DNA from: a virus
DNA: 59,612 nucleotides
Direction: 5' to 3' (one strand)
Virus record (IMG/VR): IMGVR_UViG_3300030329_003631
Coordinates: 1 to 59,612 of that record
The notes under the pieces were generated by a model, which made no database searches, had not been told where the DNA came from, and was given only the letters and a program-made list of their open reading frames with translations. Of this stretch, positions 15,653 through 27,000 are shown piece by piece; position 1 is the first letter of the stretch; each line of letters opens with the position of its first letter. Made by a program: the position numbers and the translations under genes.

Positions 15653-18600
15653 ATGCCTAAACATCAGCATCATAAAACTGACGGCAAGACGTATAACGCA
15701 GGAGCTAATAGAGACTTTGATAGAGAGTTTTTAGGGGGAATGAATGAAGGAGAGTATTTAGACGCTAAAAATATGCGCCCTGTAGACAGTAATGGAAATA
15801 CTCTTGCTTTAACAAAAATAGATGGAGACGCTGCATTATATCCTTTAACTCAAAATGCTTGCGATCCAGTAGCTCAAATTGCTTTTCCAAGTTTGCCTAC
15901 TCAGGATTATGAATGTCAAGGAATAATAGAAGTTAATGAGGATATAATAGATATATGGGTTTCGGATAACGTAGAAGAAACAGCACCTCCTGTTATAAGA
16001 ATTAATGGGACTGTAGTTGCTATGCATGAGGATTTACCTTTTAGAAAAGGAACTCCAATACAATATCATAAAAACGAAAGTTGTGTAGGAGGAGAGATAT
16101 ACTTAACAGATAATAGAACCCCGCCTTTATTATTTAATGTTTTAGACCTTAAACAAAATGGAGGCCTAACTGATCCTGTTGTATGTACAAATAAATACTT
16201 TGGAGCTTTTGATATAAACGCTTACACTACAAATGTAAATGCTCCTTCTAATAAACCTTATTTTGTAGGATTGTTTGTGGGAGGGGGCTTAGGAATGAAA
16301 ACTGGAGAATATCAATATGCCACTAGATATGTAACAGCTGATGGAGATAGAACAGAATGGAGTCCTTATACTCCTCCTATTCCAGTTCCAGCATCATCTG
16401 TATTAATAGATGAATTTAGTAATGTTCCTCTTACACCTGCACCAAATGGAGCTGGAGGTGGAGATGTATATCCTTACTCTAAAACTTTTGGACATGATCC
16501 TAATTTTGATACAGGAAAATGTGTAAAGCTTAGAATTAGAGTAGATAATAAACTAAGTTTTGAATATTTACAAATAAAAAGACAAGACTATACTTTAGGT
16601 CAATCATTTATGCCTCCTAGTAATTCAGTTATAGTTGCTGAGATACCTATAGCTCCTAATCAATGCGATGTTATAGAATGGTCGGACCCTGTAGATGCTT
16701 TAGGTTATAGTATAGAGATTGATGAAGAAGATGACGTTGGATTAAGTACAGTTATAGCTAAAGCAAAAACATGTCGGTATTTTAATAATAGATTATTCTT
16801 AATGAATATAGAAGAGGTTAGTAAAGATCAGAGTGGTAATGTTACATATACAGATAGTACTTTAGGAGCAGAATTAACTCCTGTTGTAAAGAAGTTAGGA
16901 AAGATAGGTCAAGCAGATCCTTATAATCATACTTACTATAAACCATTTATGTCTGGAGATAGATATGGCTTTGCAGTGGTATTCTATGATTCTACAAATT
17001 CTCCTTCTTTTGCAACACCTATAACAGGAAGCAATACTATAGACACATGGGCTTATGATGAAGCAAATCCAGGAACTTATTTAAATGAATATAATAATTA
17101 TTTAATGCCTAACAGAAGAGATATAATGACTTCTGCTGTTCAAAGTATATGCTATAATGGATTTTGCAAAGCAGCTAATAGACATGGAAGTATAGGCGGT
17201 ACATATGAGGTATTTGATCATACAGATGGTGTAGCTAAAACAGAAGCTAGACAGTTTATTAATATAAGCAATCAAAGATGGGTATTACTTTTTGAATCTC
17301 CTTATTATCTTTTTGGAGCTCAAATAACTCCTTGGTATGGATGTTCAGGAATTAGTAGATATAGAGCAAATGGAACAGGATGGTGGGGGCTTACTGCAGC
17401 TGGGAATAATTATGGGACTCATAATTATGATCATATTCCTAATGGTGAAGAGTGGGATAGCCCAGGAGTGACAACATTATGCCTTGCTACTTTATTTAAT
17501 TATGTTCACCCTAGAAGAGTGGGGTACAGACCTCTTCATCCAGTGGATATAAGTGATTATCAAACAGAATCAAGTCGTAGTGGACCAGGAGGTCATATGG
17601 GTCGTGCAGCTAACGATTATGTAATTAACACTAGAGTTAATATAGCTTCCAGTGGTGTTCAAGCAGGACTTAGTTCAGCTAATTGGTATACTTATAAACC
17701 AGAAGGATTTGGTTTTAACTATTATATGTTAGGTGTTGCTTTAGATGGAATTAATACATCTTCACTTCCCTCTTATATAACTGGATTTAGTATAGTTAGA
17801 ACAAAACCAGCAGGAAGAGTTCTTTGTCAAGGATTAGGATACTACTCTTTAATATCTTCTAGTGGTAGCGCTACTAATTTTGGAACACAAAAAAGACATG
17901 ACCAAATATGGTTCTATGGACCAGATTGCGACACTGGATATGGTTTAGGAGTAATGCTAGATCCAAATACTGGAGATCCTTCTGGAGGTATTATGTTAAA
18001 TGTTATAGATAGCGTAAACACTTTAGGAGTCAACTCTCCATATAAAGTTCAAATAATTAGTCCTGTAGGATTTTTTACAGAAGTTTATTCTTTTCTAAGA
18101 GAAGGGTTATCTCATGATTATAAATTAGATATGATAACATATTGCTCTATACTACAAGATAGCGGTCAAATTAATGTTCAAGAAAATAGTTATATGGGGA
18201 TTAGTTCAGGTGGAGATGATAACTATGTTGCTTTTGGAAAATGGAGACAGCAGGCTTCAATGTTATCAGATTTTAAACAGTCATCAACAAAAGGAAATAC
18301 TTATAATTCAACCACTTTTTCTGATTTAACTATATATACTATAGAAGAGATATGGGAAGTTAATACAGGAAGACAAAATTATTATAAAATAAGATTTGAT
18401 AGAGATATATATAAAACAAGATATATGGGAGGAAATGCTATTGATAATGAAAGAGGTTTTAATGATGCTAATTGTGAAAACTGGCATGAACCTATGTATG
18501 TTTGTAATATAATTATTGATGGCGCTTATGTTCCTCAAAATACTGTTCAAGAATATTATCATACATCTGCTCATATAAATTTAAGAAGTGTAGTAGCTAG

Positions 18601-20659
18601 AATAACCGCAGATAGCACTACAACAGAAAAAGAGAATGTAGAAACATCAGATGAAAGAGTTGAAGATTTTTCTCCTTATCCAGGACAATCTGGAGCTGCA
18701 AGTGTAGATAGGTTTGTTTGGGTTAATAATAACGCATGGATAAATGTTACTTATAAAACTAATACTGATATAAGTACAATTATAAGTAATCTTACAGCAC
18801 AAGGTTACCATATGTCTGGTTCTACTGCTGTATATGGATTATTTTATCATTCTTCAGAAAATGGAACTGATGAAGGAAGAAATTATACATTACACTTTAA
18901 GCAACAACCCTCATATTCCTCATTACCTGATGACTTTTGTAAATTAAAAGAAGGAGATGTTGTTGAGATAAAATACGATAATAGCGCTCCTATTAGAGCG
19001 TTTGGAGGAGATTCTAATACTGGAGAATCTATATGGGCTCCTATGGATATGCAGGGAGTTAGTAGAGACGATAGAGACATGGTTAATGGTCGTTGTCATT
19101 GGTGGGATGATGGTAACGATACTAACGGAACTGCTCAATGTGCTGAAAATGAGTTTTCTATGGATTGCGGTTTCCCTTATAAGTTTTGGGATTTAAATCC
19201 TAGAATTATGCAATTTCAGCATTTACCATATGGCCTTAATTACTTTCAAGATGACCAAGATTTTAGTTTTCATAAATCAACTCGTATTAGACAACTGTGT
19301 GCTAAATTTACTGTAGAATCTAGAATCAACACTAATTTTATGTATTCAGAACCATGCGATGTAAATAACACTGATCAAATGTTTCCTCAAGTAAATTATA
19401 TTTATAGACCATTAGCATGGAGAGGAAGTACATGGGGTAGTGGTAATAGATTATGGCAAGGATATAAAGACGATTATCCAGATGAAGAAGCAATCTGGGG
19501 AATGGGAGGATTTAGATTTAGACCTAAAATAAATATGGATTATTCAGCTTACGCTTTAGCAAATGTAGATTTTGGAAAACCTGCAGTAGGCTTTAATGAA
19601 GAGGTTTTGTTCTGTTCTAGGGTTTTATGGTCTGAAAAAAGAGATGTAAATCAACAAGATGCTCCAGGAGTTAGAACATTCCCTGCTGCGAATTATTTTG
19701 ATGTATCTGATGATACTGGTGAAATAAAAGTTGCTTGGGACGCCTTATCTGATAAAGGAAGTAATCTATATGCTTTTACAGATAGCGGAGTATGTTTACT
19801 TGTAACAGATAAAAGAACATTATCTTCTGTTGAAGGTGCTGATTTTACAAGCATGTCAATAGAAGAAGGTAATGTTGTTACAGATCAATTTTGGATTTCT
19901 AAGACTATAGGTATGAATGACCAATGGTGGAGAAGTTATGCAGAATATAATAATGTTATTTATTTTGCAAATAAAAAATCTGTATATCATTTTTCTAATA
20001 ATAAATTAACAGATATAGGCAAAATAAAGTATTATTCAAAAATAGTTCCTTTTGTTGAACAAGCAGGATCTGGATATTCAACAAGAATATCTGCTGTATA
20101 TGATGATGAGAAACAAGAATATATATTAGGTGTTGCTACAGATTCAGATGGGCTTTCTATGTATTCTCTTGTATGGAGTGAGCAAACTGAACATTGGATT
20201 GGAGAATTTTCATATAACTACCATAAATACCTTTCTTATAATAATAACCTTTACGGAGCAGGAAGATGGGATGGAACTAATAATCCTTCATTATGGAAAC
20301 TAAATGATACTACCTCTGTAACTTTAAGAGGGGTAACTCAATTATGTTTTGTTCAACAAGTAAGTGCTCCAGATCAAAATTTCGGAAAAGAATTCTTTAG
20401 ATTTAGAGTTAATTCAAATAGTATCCCTTCTTCTTTTGATGTATTAGATCCTGATCAATATCCAACAGTTGTCCCTATAGCTCAAGTACTTAGTACAGAT
20501 ATGAAAACATATGATGGTTTTGAACAATATATACCAAGAAACACATTTAACACAAATAGGATACAAGGACGTTTGCTTATTTACCAAATAAATTGTACAT
20601 TTGCAGAAGTAAAATTTTCAATAATCAGCTCAACAATAGAGTATAAAACATTAAAATAA
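15653..20659 (+). CDS. Tail nozzle / muzzle-like protein
   Basis: A 1668-residue, almost entirely beta-rich protein with many aromatic and Asn/Asp/Gly residues and no membrane segment. The N terminus (MNEGEYLDAKNMRPVDSNGN at about 30-49) resembles the start of nozzle, stabilisation or muzzle proteins of podoviruses and crAss-like phages, which form the distal tube through which DNA leaves. It follows the adaptor-like gene and overlaps the next start. Its length is about twice that of T7 gp12, nearer the large muzzle proteins of crAss-like phages. No enzymatic motif was seen. Confidence 0.65.
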   Translation: MPKHQHHKTDGKTYNAGANRDFDREFLGGMNEGEYLDAKNMRPVDSNGNTLALTKIDGDAALYPLTQNACDPVAQIAFPSLPTQDYECQGIIEVNEDIIDIWVSDNVEETAPPVIRINGTVVAMHEDLPFRKGTPIQYHKNESCVGGEIYLTDNRTPPLLFNVLDLKQNGGLTDPVVCTNKYFGAFDINAYTTNVNAPSNKPYFVGLFVGGGLGMKTGEYQYATRYVTADGDRTEWSPYTPPIPVPASSVLIDEFSNVPLTPAPNGAGGGDVYPYSKTFGHDPNFDTGKCVKLRIRVDNKLSFEYLQIKRQDYTLGQSFMPPSNSVIVAEIPIAPNQCDVIEWSDPVDALGYSIEIDEEDDVGLSTVIAKAKTCRYFNNRLFLMNIEEVSKDQSGNVTYTDSTLGAELTPVVKKLGKIGQADPYNHTYYKPFMSGDRYGFAVVFYDSTNSPSFATPITGSNTIDTWAYDEANPGTYLNEYNNYLMPNRRDIMTSAVQSICYNGFCKAANRHGSIGGTYEVFDHTDGVAKTEARQFINISNQRWVLLFESPYYLFGAQITPWYGCSGISRYRANGTGWWGLTAAGNNYGTHNYDHIPNGEEWDSPGVTTLCLATLFNYVHPRRVGYRPLHPVDISDYQTESSRSGPGGHMGRAANDYVINTRVNIASSGVQAGLSSANWYTYKPEGFGFNYYMLGVALDGINTSSLPSYITGFSIVRTKPAGRVLCQGLGYYSLISSSGSATNFGTQKRHDQIWFYGPDCDTGYGLGVMLDPNTGDPSGGIMLNVIDSVNTLGVNSPYKVQIISPVGFFTEVYSFLREGLSHDYKLDMITYCSILQDSGQINVQENSYMGISSGGDDNYVAFGKWRQQASMLSDFKQSSTKGNTYNSTTFSDLTIYTIEEIWEVNTGRQNYYKIRFDRDIYKTRYMGGNAIDNERGFNDANCENWHEPMYVCNIIIDGAYVPQNTVQEYYHTSAHINLRSVVARITADSTTTEKENVETSDERVEDFSPYPGQSGAASVDRFVWVNNNAWINVTYKTNTDISTIISNLTAQGYHMSGSTAVYGLFYHSSENGTDEGRNYTLHFKQQPSYSSLPDDFCKLKEGDVVEIKYDNSAPIRAFGGDSNTGESIWAPMDMQGVSRDDRDMVNGRCHWWDDGNDTNGTAQCAENEFSMDCGFPYKFWDLNPRIMQFQHLPYGLNYFQDDQDFSFHKSTRIRQLCAKFTVESRINTNFMYSEPCDVNNTDQMFPQVNYIYRPLAWRGSTWGSGNRLWQGYKDDYPDEEAIWGMGGFRFRPKINMDYSAYALANVDFGKPAVGFNEEVLFCSRVLWSEKRDVNQQDAPGVRTFPAANYFDVSDDTGEIKVAWDALSDKGSNLYAFTDSGVCLLVTDKRTLSSVEGADFTSMSIEEGNVVTDQFWISKTIGMNDQWWRSYAEYNNVIYFANKKSVYHFSNNKLTDIGKIKYYSKIVPFVEQAGSGYSTRISAVYDDEKQEYILGVATDSDGLSMYSLVWSEQTEHWIGEFSYNYHKYLSYNNNLYGAGRWDGTNNPSLWKLNDTTSVTLRGVTQLCFVQQVSAPDQNFGKEFFRFRVNSNSIPSSFDVLDPDQYPTVVPIAQVLSTDMKTYDGFEQYIPRNTFNTNRIQGRLLIYQINCTFAEVKFSIISSTIEYKTLK

Positions 20660-21534
20660 TGGCCATAGAAGATGTCGCATCATCAGGTACTGGAGGTAAT
20701 TGGTTTAGCAAACTAGGATCTGGACTTAAACAAAGCTTTGGAAAGGCGGGTCAAAGTTTAAAAGGTTTGGGTAAAAAGATTGGTCCTGGGTTAGAAAAAG
20801 CTGGAGCATGGATGGAGAAAAATCCTAAGTTAACCCAAATAGGTTTATCTGCTGCTGGTTCCTTATTCGGAAGAAGAGGAGGAGGCGGTGGAGGCGCTAT
20901 GGGAGGAGGAATGATGGGAGGAGGAGGAATGGGTCCTGGTGTTGAAGCAGCGAACGATCCTAATTATTTTAATTATTTAAACGATATAAAAAGAAGAAGA
21001 ATGGCTTATCAGAGTGGATCTGCTTATGCTCCAGAAAGAGAAGCTCTTATGAGAACTTTTGCAACAGGAGCTAAAACAGTTAGACAGATGGGAGGTGGTT
21101 CAGGAGCTCACATAACAGCATTAAGAAGAATGATGTCTGGAGTTAGTGCTGGTTTAGCAGATATTAAATCTAAAACAGCAGCTCCTATGGAAGCTAAATT
21201 ATTTGAAATGGAAGGAAGTGCAGTTGATACTATTTCAGGAAGAGCTTTAGAATTAGGATTATTAGGTCAGGCTAAAGGAGAGGCTCAAGAAGCAGCAGCT
21301 CAAACCAGAGGAGCTATACGTGGTCAGGATATGTTAAATTTAGTGACTCCTCAAAATATAAAAGGATTATCTAAATTTATAAGTGGTATAGGAAAGAAAT
21401 GGAGAGAAAGAAAAGACGGAGATCCAGACAAAGAAGAGATAGTTACAGATGAGAAAGGAGACGTATTAGGAGATGATGTTGGAGATTATGTTATTCCAGA
21501 TGATGATTTAGCGGAAGGTGAAGCTATAGGATAG
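20659..21534 (+). CDS. Small internal/ejection protein candidate
   Basis: A 291-residue protein. The N terminus is Gly/Ser/Lys-rich and amphipathic (residues 15-62), then comes a glycine run (about 73-95), a basic helical centre with Ala-rich helices, and an acidic C terminus. It sits first in a set of three (291, 836 and 4602 residues) right after the nozzle gene, the place of the internal core proteins gp14-gp15-gp16 in T7-like phages that enter the host envelope with the DNA. It starts at the overlap TAATG. Role inferred from order and composition. Confidence 0.55.
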   Translation: MAIEDVASSGTGGNWFSKLGSGLKQSFGKAGQSLKGLGKKIGPGLEKAGAWMEKNPKLTQIGLSAAGSLFGRRGGGGGGAMGGGMMGGGGMGPGVEAANDPNYFNYLNDIKRRRMAYQSGSAYAPEREALMRTFATGAKTVRQMGGGSGAHITALRRMMSGVSAGLADIKSKTAAPMEAKLFEMEGSAVDTISGRALELGLLGQAKGEAQEAAAQTRGAIRGQDMLNLVTPQNIKGLSKFISGIGKKWRERKDGDPDKEEIVTDEKGDVLGDDVGDYVIPDDDLAEGEAIG

Positions 21535-21562
21535 CGTAAAATAAAATAATTAAAAATATAAT

Positions 21563-24073
21563 ATGCCAAAACCAGATATTGATGTAAACAGAGCCATGGA
21601 GGCTGCAGACAATCTGAAAAATCTGCAGAACCAAGCTAATATAACAAGACAGGCCGCTTATCAGCAAATGATGGGTGATCAACCTTATGTGAAGCCTCAA
21701 AAAGAAACAGATCCTGCTTTCGAACTTCAAAAAGCTCGTATGGCTGGAGGAGCTGGTCGTTTATTAGCAGGAACCTTTGGAGGGAAATATATAGGTAATG
21801 TACCTATTTTTGCATCTATAGACACAGTAACACCTTTTGCTTCAATAAATCAAAGAAACGAAGATACAGCGCCTCCTATGAAATGGAAGGAAGTAAAAGT
21901 TAATGAGTTAGGATCTACAAACAAAAGATATGGAGACTATCTAAATCAATGGCATGCTTCATCTATGGATAATTATATTTCAGGGCTTAACACTACATTT
22001 GGACATGGATTAGCTAGCGGAATATATAACAATGATGCTTATCCAGAAGGAAGGCAAGGGAATCGAATAACATCTACATTTAAATCTATTAATCATAAAC
22101 TTGGATTAATAGAAGGAGTTCTTGATACTAAGGGGGATGCGGAATTAAGCCAATCTTCTTTTTTACCTGATACATGGTTTAAGTATAGAGAACATTATAG
22201 AGATATGGCTAGAGATGGAGAGAGCATGAAACAATTTTTAACAGAATTAGAAACAAATCCTGCACTATTAAACGATTTTTTAAATTCTGGAGATGTAGCT
22301 AGTAATGTAGAATCTCTTACTAAGAATCATATGAAAGATTATTTTAGAAATAATCAAACAGCATTAGGATGGAGTAATGAAGATATGGCAAAAATAAATG
22401 CTGGAGACTTCTCTTTACTTTACACAAAATCTGAGGGGATAGATCCTGACGATCTTATTGCTGGACTAGAACATAAATTAAGAGGAACTAATGCAGATGT
22501 ATACACCTTAAGTAAAGAAATAGATCCTACAACTGGAAGATTTAGAAGAACGGTGGGAGGTAAGATTAATCTTGTTTCTGTTATTAGTGGAATGTTCCCT
22601 GGTGAATTTGAACATAAATATGTTCAGAAAGCAAAAGAGGCAAAAACAAATGTAACTATTATTGATAAAGGCGAAGATGTAGTTAACTATACAGCTACAG
22701 GTGCTCAAGACAACTTTACGTCTTATATAGAAGGTGTTTGGAAACAACAAGGGGAAGGGGATAATGCTTCTTTTGGATATTTTGGAGTTAAAGATAGAAA
22801 TATTAACCTTTCTTTCACTCCAACTAATAAATCAGGAGCTTATGGTGTTTCTGGAGGTATTATGACTAGTATAAATCAGAATGGCTCAATAAGCTTTGTT
22901 TCTCCATATAATTATAACGCAATGACTGGTTTATTAAGAGATGTTTATTCAGTTGATTATCCGAATCAAACACCTTCTCAATTAACAAATAATATGTCTA
23001 AAGATGGAGCTGGATATTTATTTGGACAATCTATTGGAGGTCAAGATCCTAATACTGTTAAGGGCAGTGAAAGAGCATTAACTAATTTTAAACATATATT
23101 TGAAAATGTAGCTTACGAAGATGATAAATTAGTAAGAAGAGAGTATACATTCCAAGATAAAGCTGATAACTTCTTTAATTTAACAAGCGTTCCTTTAAGA
23201 AGACACACTGATAACTCTCCAGGATTAATTCTTACAGGAGCTAATTTTGATGAAGACGGAGGTCTTAATTCAATTTCTCTTAATACTCCAGAAGGAGATA
23301 GAACTTCTTATGGTATTATATTAAAGAATCAATATTTAAATACTCCAACTCAAGATATGTTACAAAATGTAATTTCTAATGTATCTACAATAGGAGTTGG
23401 AGGTAAGGATTATACAGTTCTTAAAGGAGCTAAACTTATTAAAGAAAAGGATAAATATCTTGTAGTAACTGTTAATGACGACGGAACAGAAACAGGAAGA
23501 ATACCTTTAGAGGTTAATGGACAAAAAATCTCTCTTAATCCTAATGAGATGCAAACTATTATTAATGGTCATATGGCAGAAGCTCATAGTCAGTTATTTA
23601 ATGCTAATAATTGGGATTCAAAAACTAATAGTTTAAGATATAGACCTATGGAACTTCAACAAACTATAGTTCAAGAACCAAAACTTTTCTTTACATCATC
23701 TAAATGGTCAACAGCAGTTCCTCCGAGTGGTTTAGAATTATCTTATATGAAAGGAAGATCGACTTCAGAGAATTTCAATTTACTTAATGCCCCTATGCAA
23801 GCTCAGACTACTAGAACATTAACATTGTCAGAAATGGGAGGAAGTCAAGGAGATAGAGAATTCATGTCTCTTATAAATGCTTTCGGAAAATATACAGACC
23901 CTACTGATCCTAGCTATAATAAAACAATAAATACTGGAACTGATTTTATCACTTGGTATAAAGGGTTAGATGATAATATAAAACAAAAAATAATAGATGG
24001 AGGATTGGTTGGAACAAATGTACCATTATACGATATATTTAATAAAGCAGGATTTTATAAAAAATATGAATAG
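21563..24073 (+). CDS. Middle internal/ejection protein candidate
   Basis: An 836-residue hydrophilic protein. The N-terminal part (1-60) is helical with Gln/Ala, followed by a Gly/Ala hydrophobic stretch (about 58-82), and a long mixed domain without recognised motifs. Its size and place between the small and giant internal protein genes match T7 gp15-like proteins. No lytic transglycosylase motif was found. Inference only. Confidence 0.5.
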   Translation: MPKPDIDVNRAMEAADNLKNLQNQANITRQAAYQQMMGDQPYVKPQKETDPAFELQKARMAGGAGRLLAGTFGGKYIGNVPIFASIDTVTPFASINQRNEDTAPPMKWKEVKVNELGSTNKRYGDYLNQWHASSMDNYISGLNTTFGHGLASGIYNNDAYPEGRQGNRITSTFKSINHKLGLIEGVLDTKGDAELSQSSFLPDTWFKYREHYRDMARDGESMKQFLTELETNPALLNDFLNSGDVASNVESLTKNHMKDYFRNNQTALGWSNEDMAKINAGDFSLLYTKSEGIDPDDLIAGLEHKLRGTNADVYTLSKEIDPTTGRFRRTVGGKINLVSVISGMFPGEFEHKYVQKAKEAKTNVTIIDKGEDVVNYTATGAQDNFTSYIEGVWKQQGEGDNASFGYFGVKDRNINLSFTPTNKSGAYGVSGGIMTSINQNGSISFVSPYNYNAMTGLLRDVYSVDYPNQTPSQLTNNMSKDGAGYLFGQSIGGQDPNTVKGSERALTNFKHIFENVAYEDDKLVRREYTFQDKADNFFNLTSVPLRRHTDNSPGLILTGANFDEDGGLNSISLNTPEGDRTSYGIILKNQYLNTPTQDMLQNVISNVSTIGVGGKDYTVLKGAKLIKEKDKYLVVTVNDDGTETGRIPLEVNGQKISLNPNEMQTIINGHMAEAHSQLFNANNWDSKTNSLRYRPMELQQTIVQEPKLFFTSSKWSTAVPPSGLELSYMKGRSTSENFNLLNAPMQAQTTRTLTLSEMGGSQGDREFMSLINAFGKYTDPTDPSYNKTINTGTDFITWYKGLDDNIKQKIIDGGLVGTNVPLYDIFNKAGFYKKYE

Positions 24074-24081
24074 CAACACTT

Positions 24082-27000
24082 ATGGCTAAAACTCAAGAAG
24101 AATTAGAAGAAGAGAAAAGAAAGAAGGAAGAGGAGTTAGGTATTTCTCTTCCTGATTTAGATTTTGGGGGCGACTCTAAAGATACTGTAGGTCTTCCTGA
24201 TTTAGATTTTGGAGGGGAGGTTGATGAGCCTATCGATTTATCTTTACCAGATTTAGATTTCGGAGGTCAGGCAGATGATATAGTGGTTGATCAAGATCAA
24301 GGTCCTGAAGTAGACGAATATGTTTCTTCTGAAATAACTGACGAAGAAGTTCTTGAAGAAATTTCAAAATACCAAACAATACAAGATTTTGAATCAGCTA
24401 TACAAAGAGGAGAAGTATCCGATAATGCTTATAAATGGTATGCAGGACAATCAGACGATCCAATTCCTTTTGGAGCAGGAACAGGGAATTTAGATATTGA
24501 AACACAGAATTTAGATTTATCACAAAACAGAAAAAGATTCTATTCTATATATGGCTTTGGGGCTGATTATAATGAGGTATTTTTTGATAATTTTGGGATG
24601 TCTCCAGAAGACGCTGAAATAAACGAGGCAGACGCTGTAAACTTATTAATAGATATGGCTATGAATACAGCGCCAGAACCTAAAGGAATGTATCCTGCTA
24701 GCGAATATGAGATGGGTTTAAATGAGATGAAACTAGCCTGGGAAACTCCTTATGAAACACCCTTAGAAGATAAAGCCTTATTCAAACCTTATATAGATAA
24801 TAAATCTTATGGAGTAAATGACCTTAGTAGATTTAGCGAAGGAAAAGATCAAGATTTTTTAAATATTACAACTTTAAATCCAAAATTTCAAGAGTTTAAA
24901 GATGATGGAAATAATCTTAGTTTTAATCCATTATATACAGGTAGATGGTCTATAGATGGAAGTGATCCTAATAAACTTCCTACTGAAAAGAATTGGCAAG
25001 ATATGTATAAGATATTTAAAGAGGATGATTATGTAGATCAAATGACAACAGCTACACTTAAGCGTTTTCCTAAATTAGATGAAGATGAAGTAAAGGCTTA
25101 TTTTCAAAATGAATCAAAAGTAGCTAGACAACAAGCTACAAATAATCTTATTAATCATAAGATAAGACAAATATTCGATGAAGAGAGAAGTTTAGCTAAA
25201 AAACGTGGAACAGGTCTTCCTACAAATATAGAGGATATTGTTTATAAAAAATTAAAACATAGAACAATGTCAAATCTTTTAGGTCCAGAAGGTATTGTAA
25301 AGGATAAGATAAAAGGCATTTATAACATGCAAGAAGGTATGGGTGGAAAGTTTTATAATAAAATTATAAATCTTATAAATATGGAACTTGATGGAGCTTC
25401 CCCTGCACAGCTTCAGGCAGAAGCAGATCTAATTAAAGAAGCTCATCCAAACTGGAAAACACTTTTTAAATATAGTGATGGAATGTTAGTAAATCCTGGT
25501 AAAGCCCAAGGAGGACCTCCTCCTGAGTTTCAAGGAGAGATTCAAGAATTTCTAGACCGTTATAAAAATTCTTCTAAAGAATTAATATTTGCAGAATTAG
25601 CTTCGTTAACTGCTTATGCAGAAAATCTTAATAATTTATTACAATCAGATGCTTCTTGGGTTAATAAAAGATCTGGGAAAGTAATGGATCGTAAATTCGC
25701 TCAATTAATCGATACTTATATCGAACATCCTGATTCTGAATTTATGGGCAGAGTTAATAGATTAGGTATGTCTGCAAAGAGAGAATATGATTTAACATTA
25801 GCAAAAATAACAGCATTAACTCGTATGTCTTTATTTAATGAAGATATATTAACCTCTCAAAAGAAAGACGGTATGCATTATGTAAGCACAATAGGAGGAT
25901 CGCTTGTTGAAGGATTGGCTTGGGGACCTGGTAAAAGAATGATTAAGGAACAAATGGAATTAGACGCACCTAGATATATGTTAGGTAGACATATAGATAT
26001 ATATAACGATTTAGGAATAACTTTAAATAAAGAACAAAAAAAGAATATAGAAGAAGTATATAGAACAAGTTTTGGAGAAAAACTTGGAATAGGAGGAGCT
26101 CATCTTCTCGGTATGTTACCTAAATTTATGTTTGGTGGAGCAATAATAGAAGGAGTTGCAGGAAGTGTTGGTCTTGCGCAATATATAAACAGTTTATATA
26201 TAAGCGGAAGTAGAGCAAAACAAGCTGGAGCATTTCTTATAGAAGCTGGAATACAGGAAGCAACTTTTGTTGCAATTATGGGTCCTGAAGCAGTTGGTGT
26301 TGGTACTACTTTTGCTGTTGGAAAAATACCGTCAAATATTATGCTTAATAATTGGATGAAAATATTTGCAAAGAATCCTAAGTTAGGAGCTGCATTACAT
26401 CCTTATGCTAAAGCTGTTGGAACTGGAGGTACTTTTGTAACGGCTACCGAACTACATACAGCAATAGTTGCTTATAAAAATTCAGATAGCTGGACAGAGA
26501 TGAAAGAAAAAATGGGATGGAATGATTTAGGAGGAAAATTTGAAGATATGGCTGTTAACTTTATATTAGGTACTACTCTTGGTTTTGCTCATACAAAATC
26601 ACATGAATATTCTATGGATGCCAAAAAATTGCAAGCTCTTTCTGCTGAGTTCATAAGAATAGGTGATGTTAAAATGGCAGAGCAACTTTGGATGAGATCT
26701 CAATGGGTTCAAGGGAAACCAGCTCGTAATCTTGGTGAATTGCTATCTAATTTTGAAATGAGTGCATTTGGAGATATGAGTATAAAACAATTTATGAAAA
26801 TTAATAAACTAACTCTTCACGCAAAAGGAGCTGACGGAAAGGTAAGACAAATAACTCCAGAAGAATTATATTCAACACTTGGCCTTGAGCAGGTATATTT
26901 TAAAACTCTAACAGGACAAAGTAGGTTTCAAGGGGAACTTGTTCGAGATCCATCTGGAAGAGGTTTTACACATGTAGATAACAAAGGGATGACTAATACT

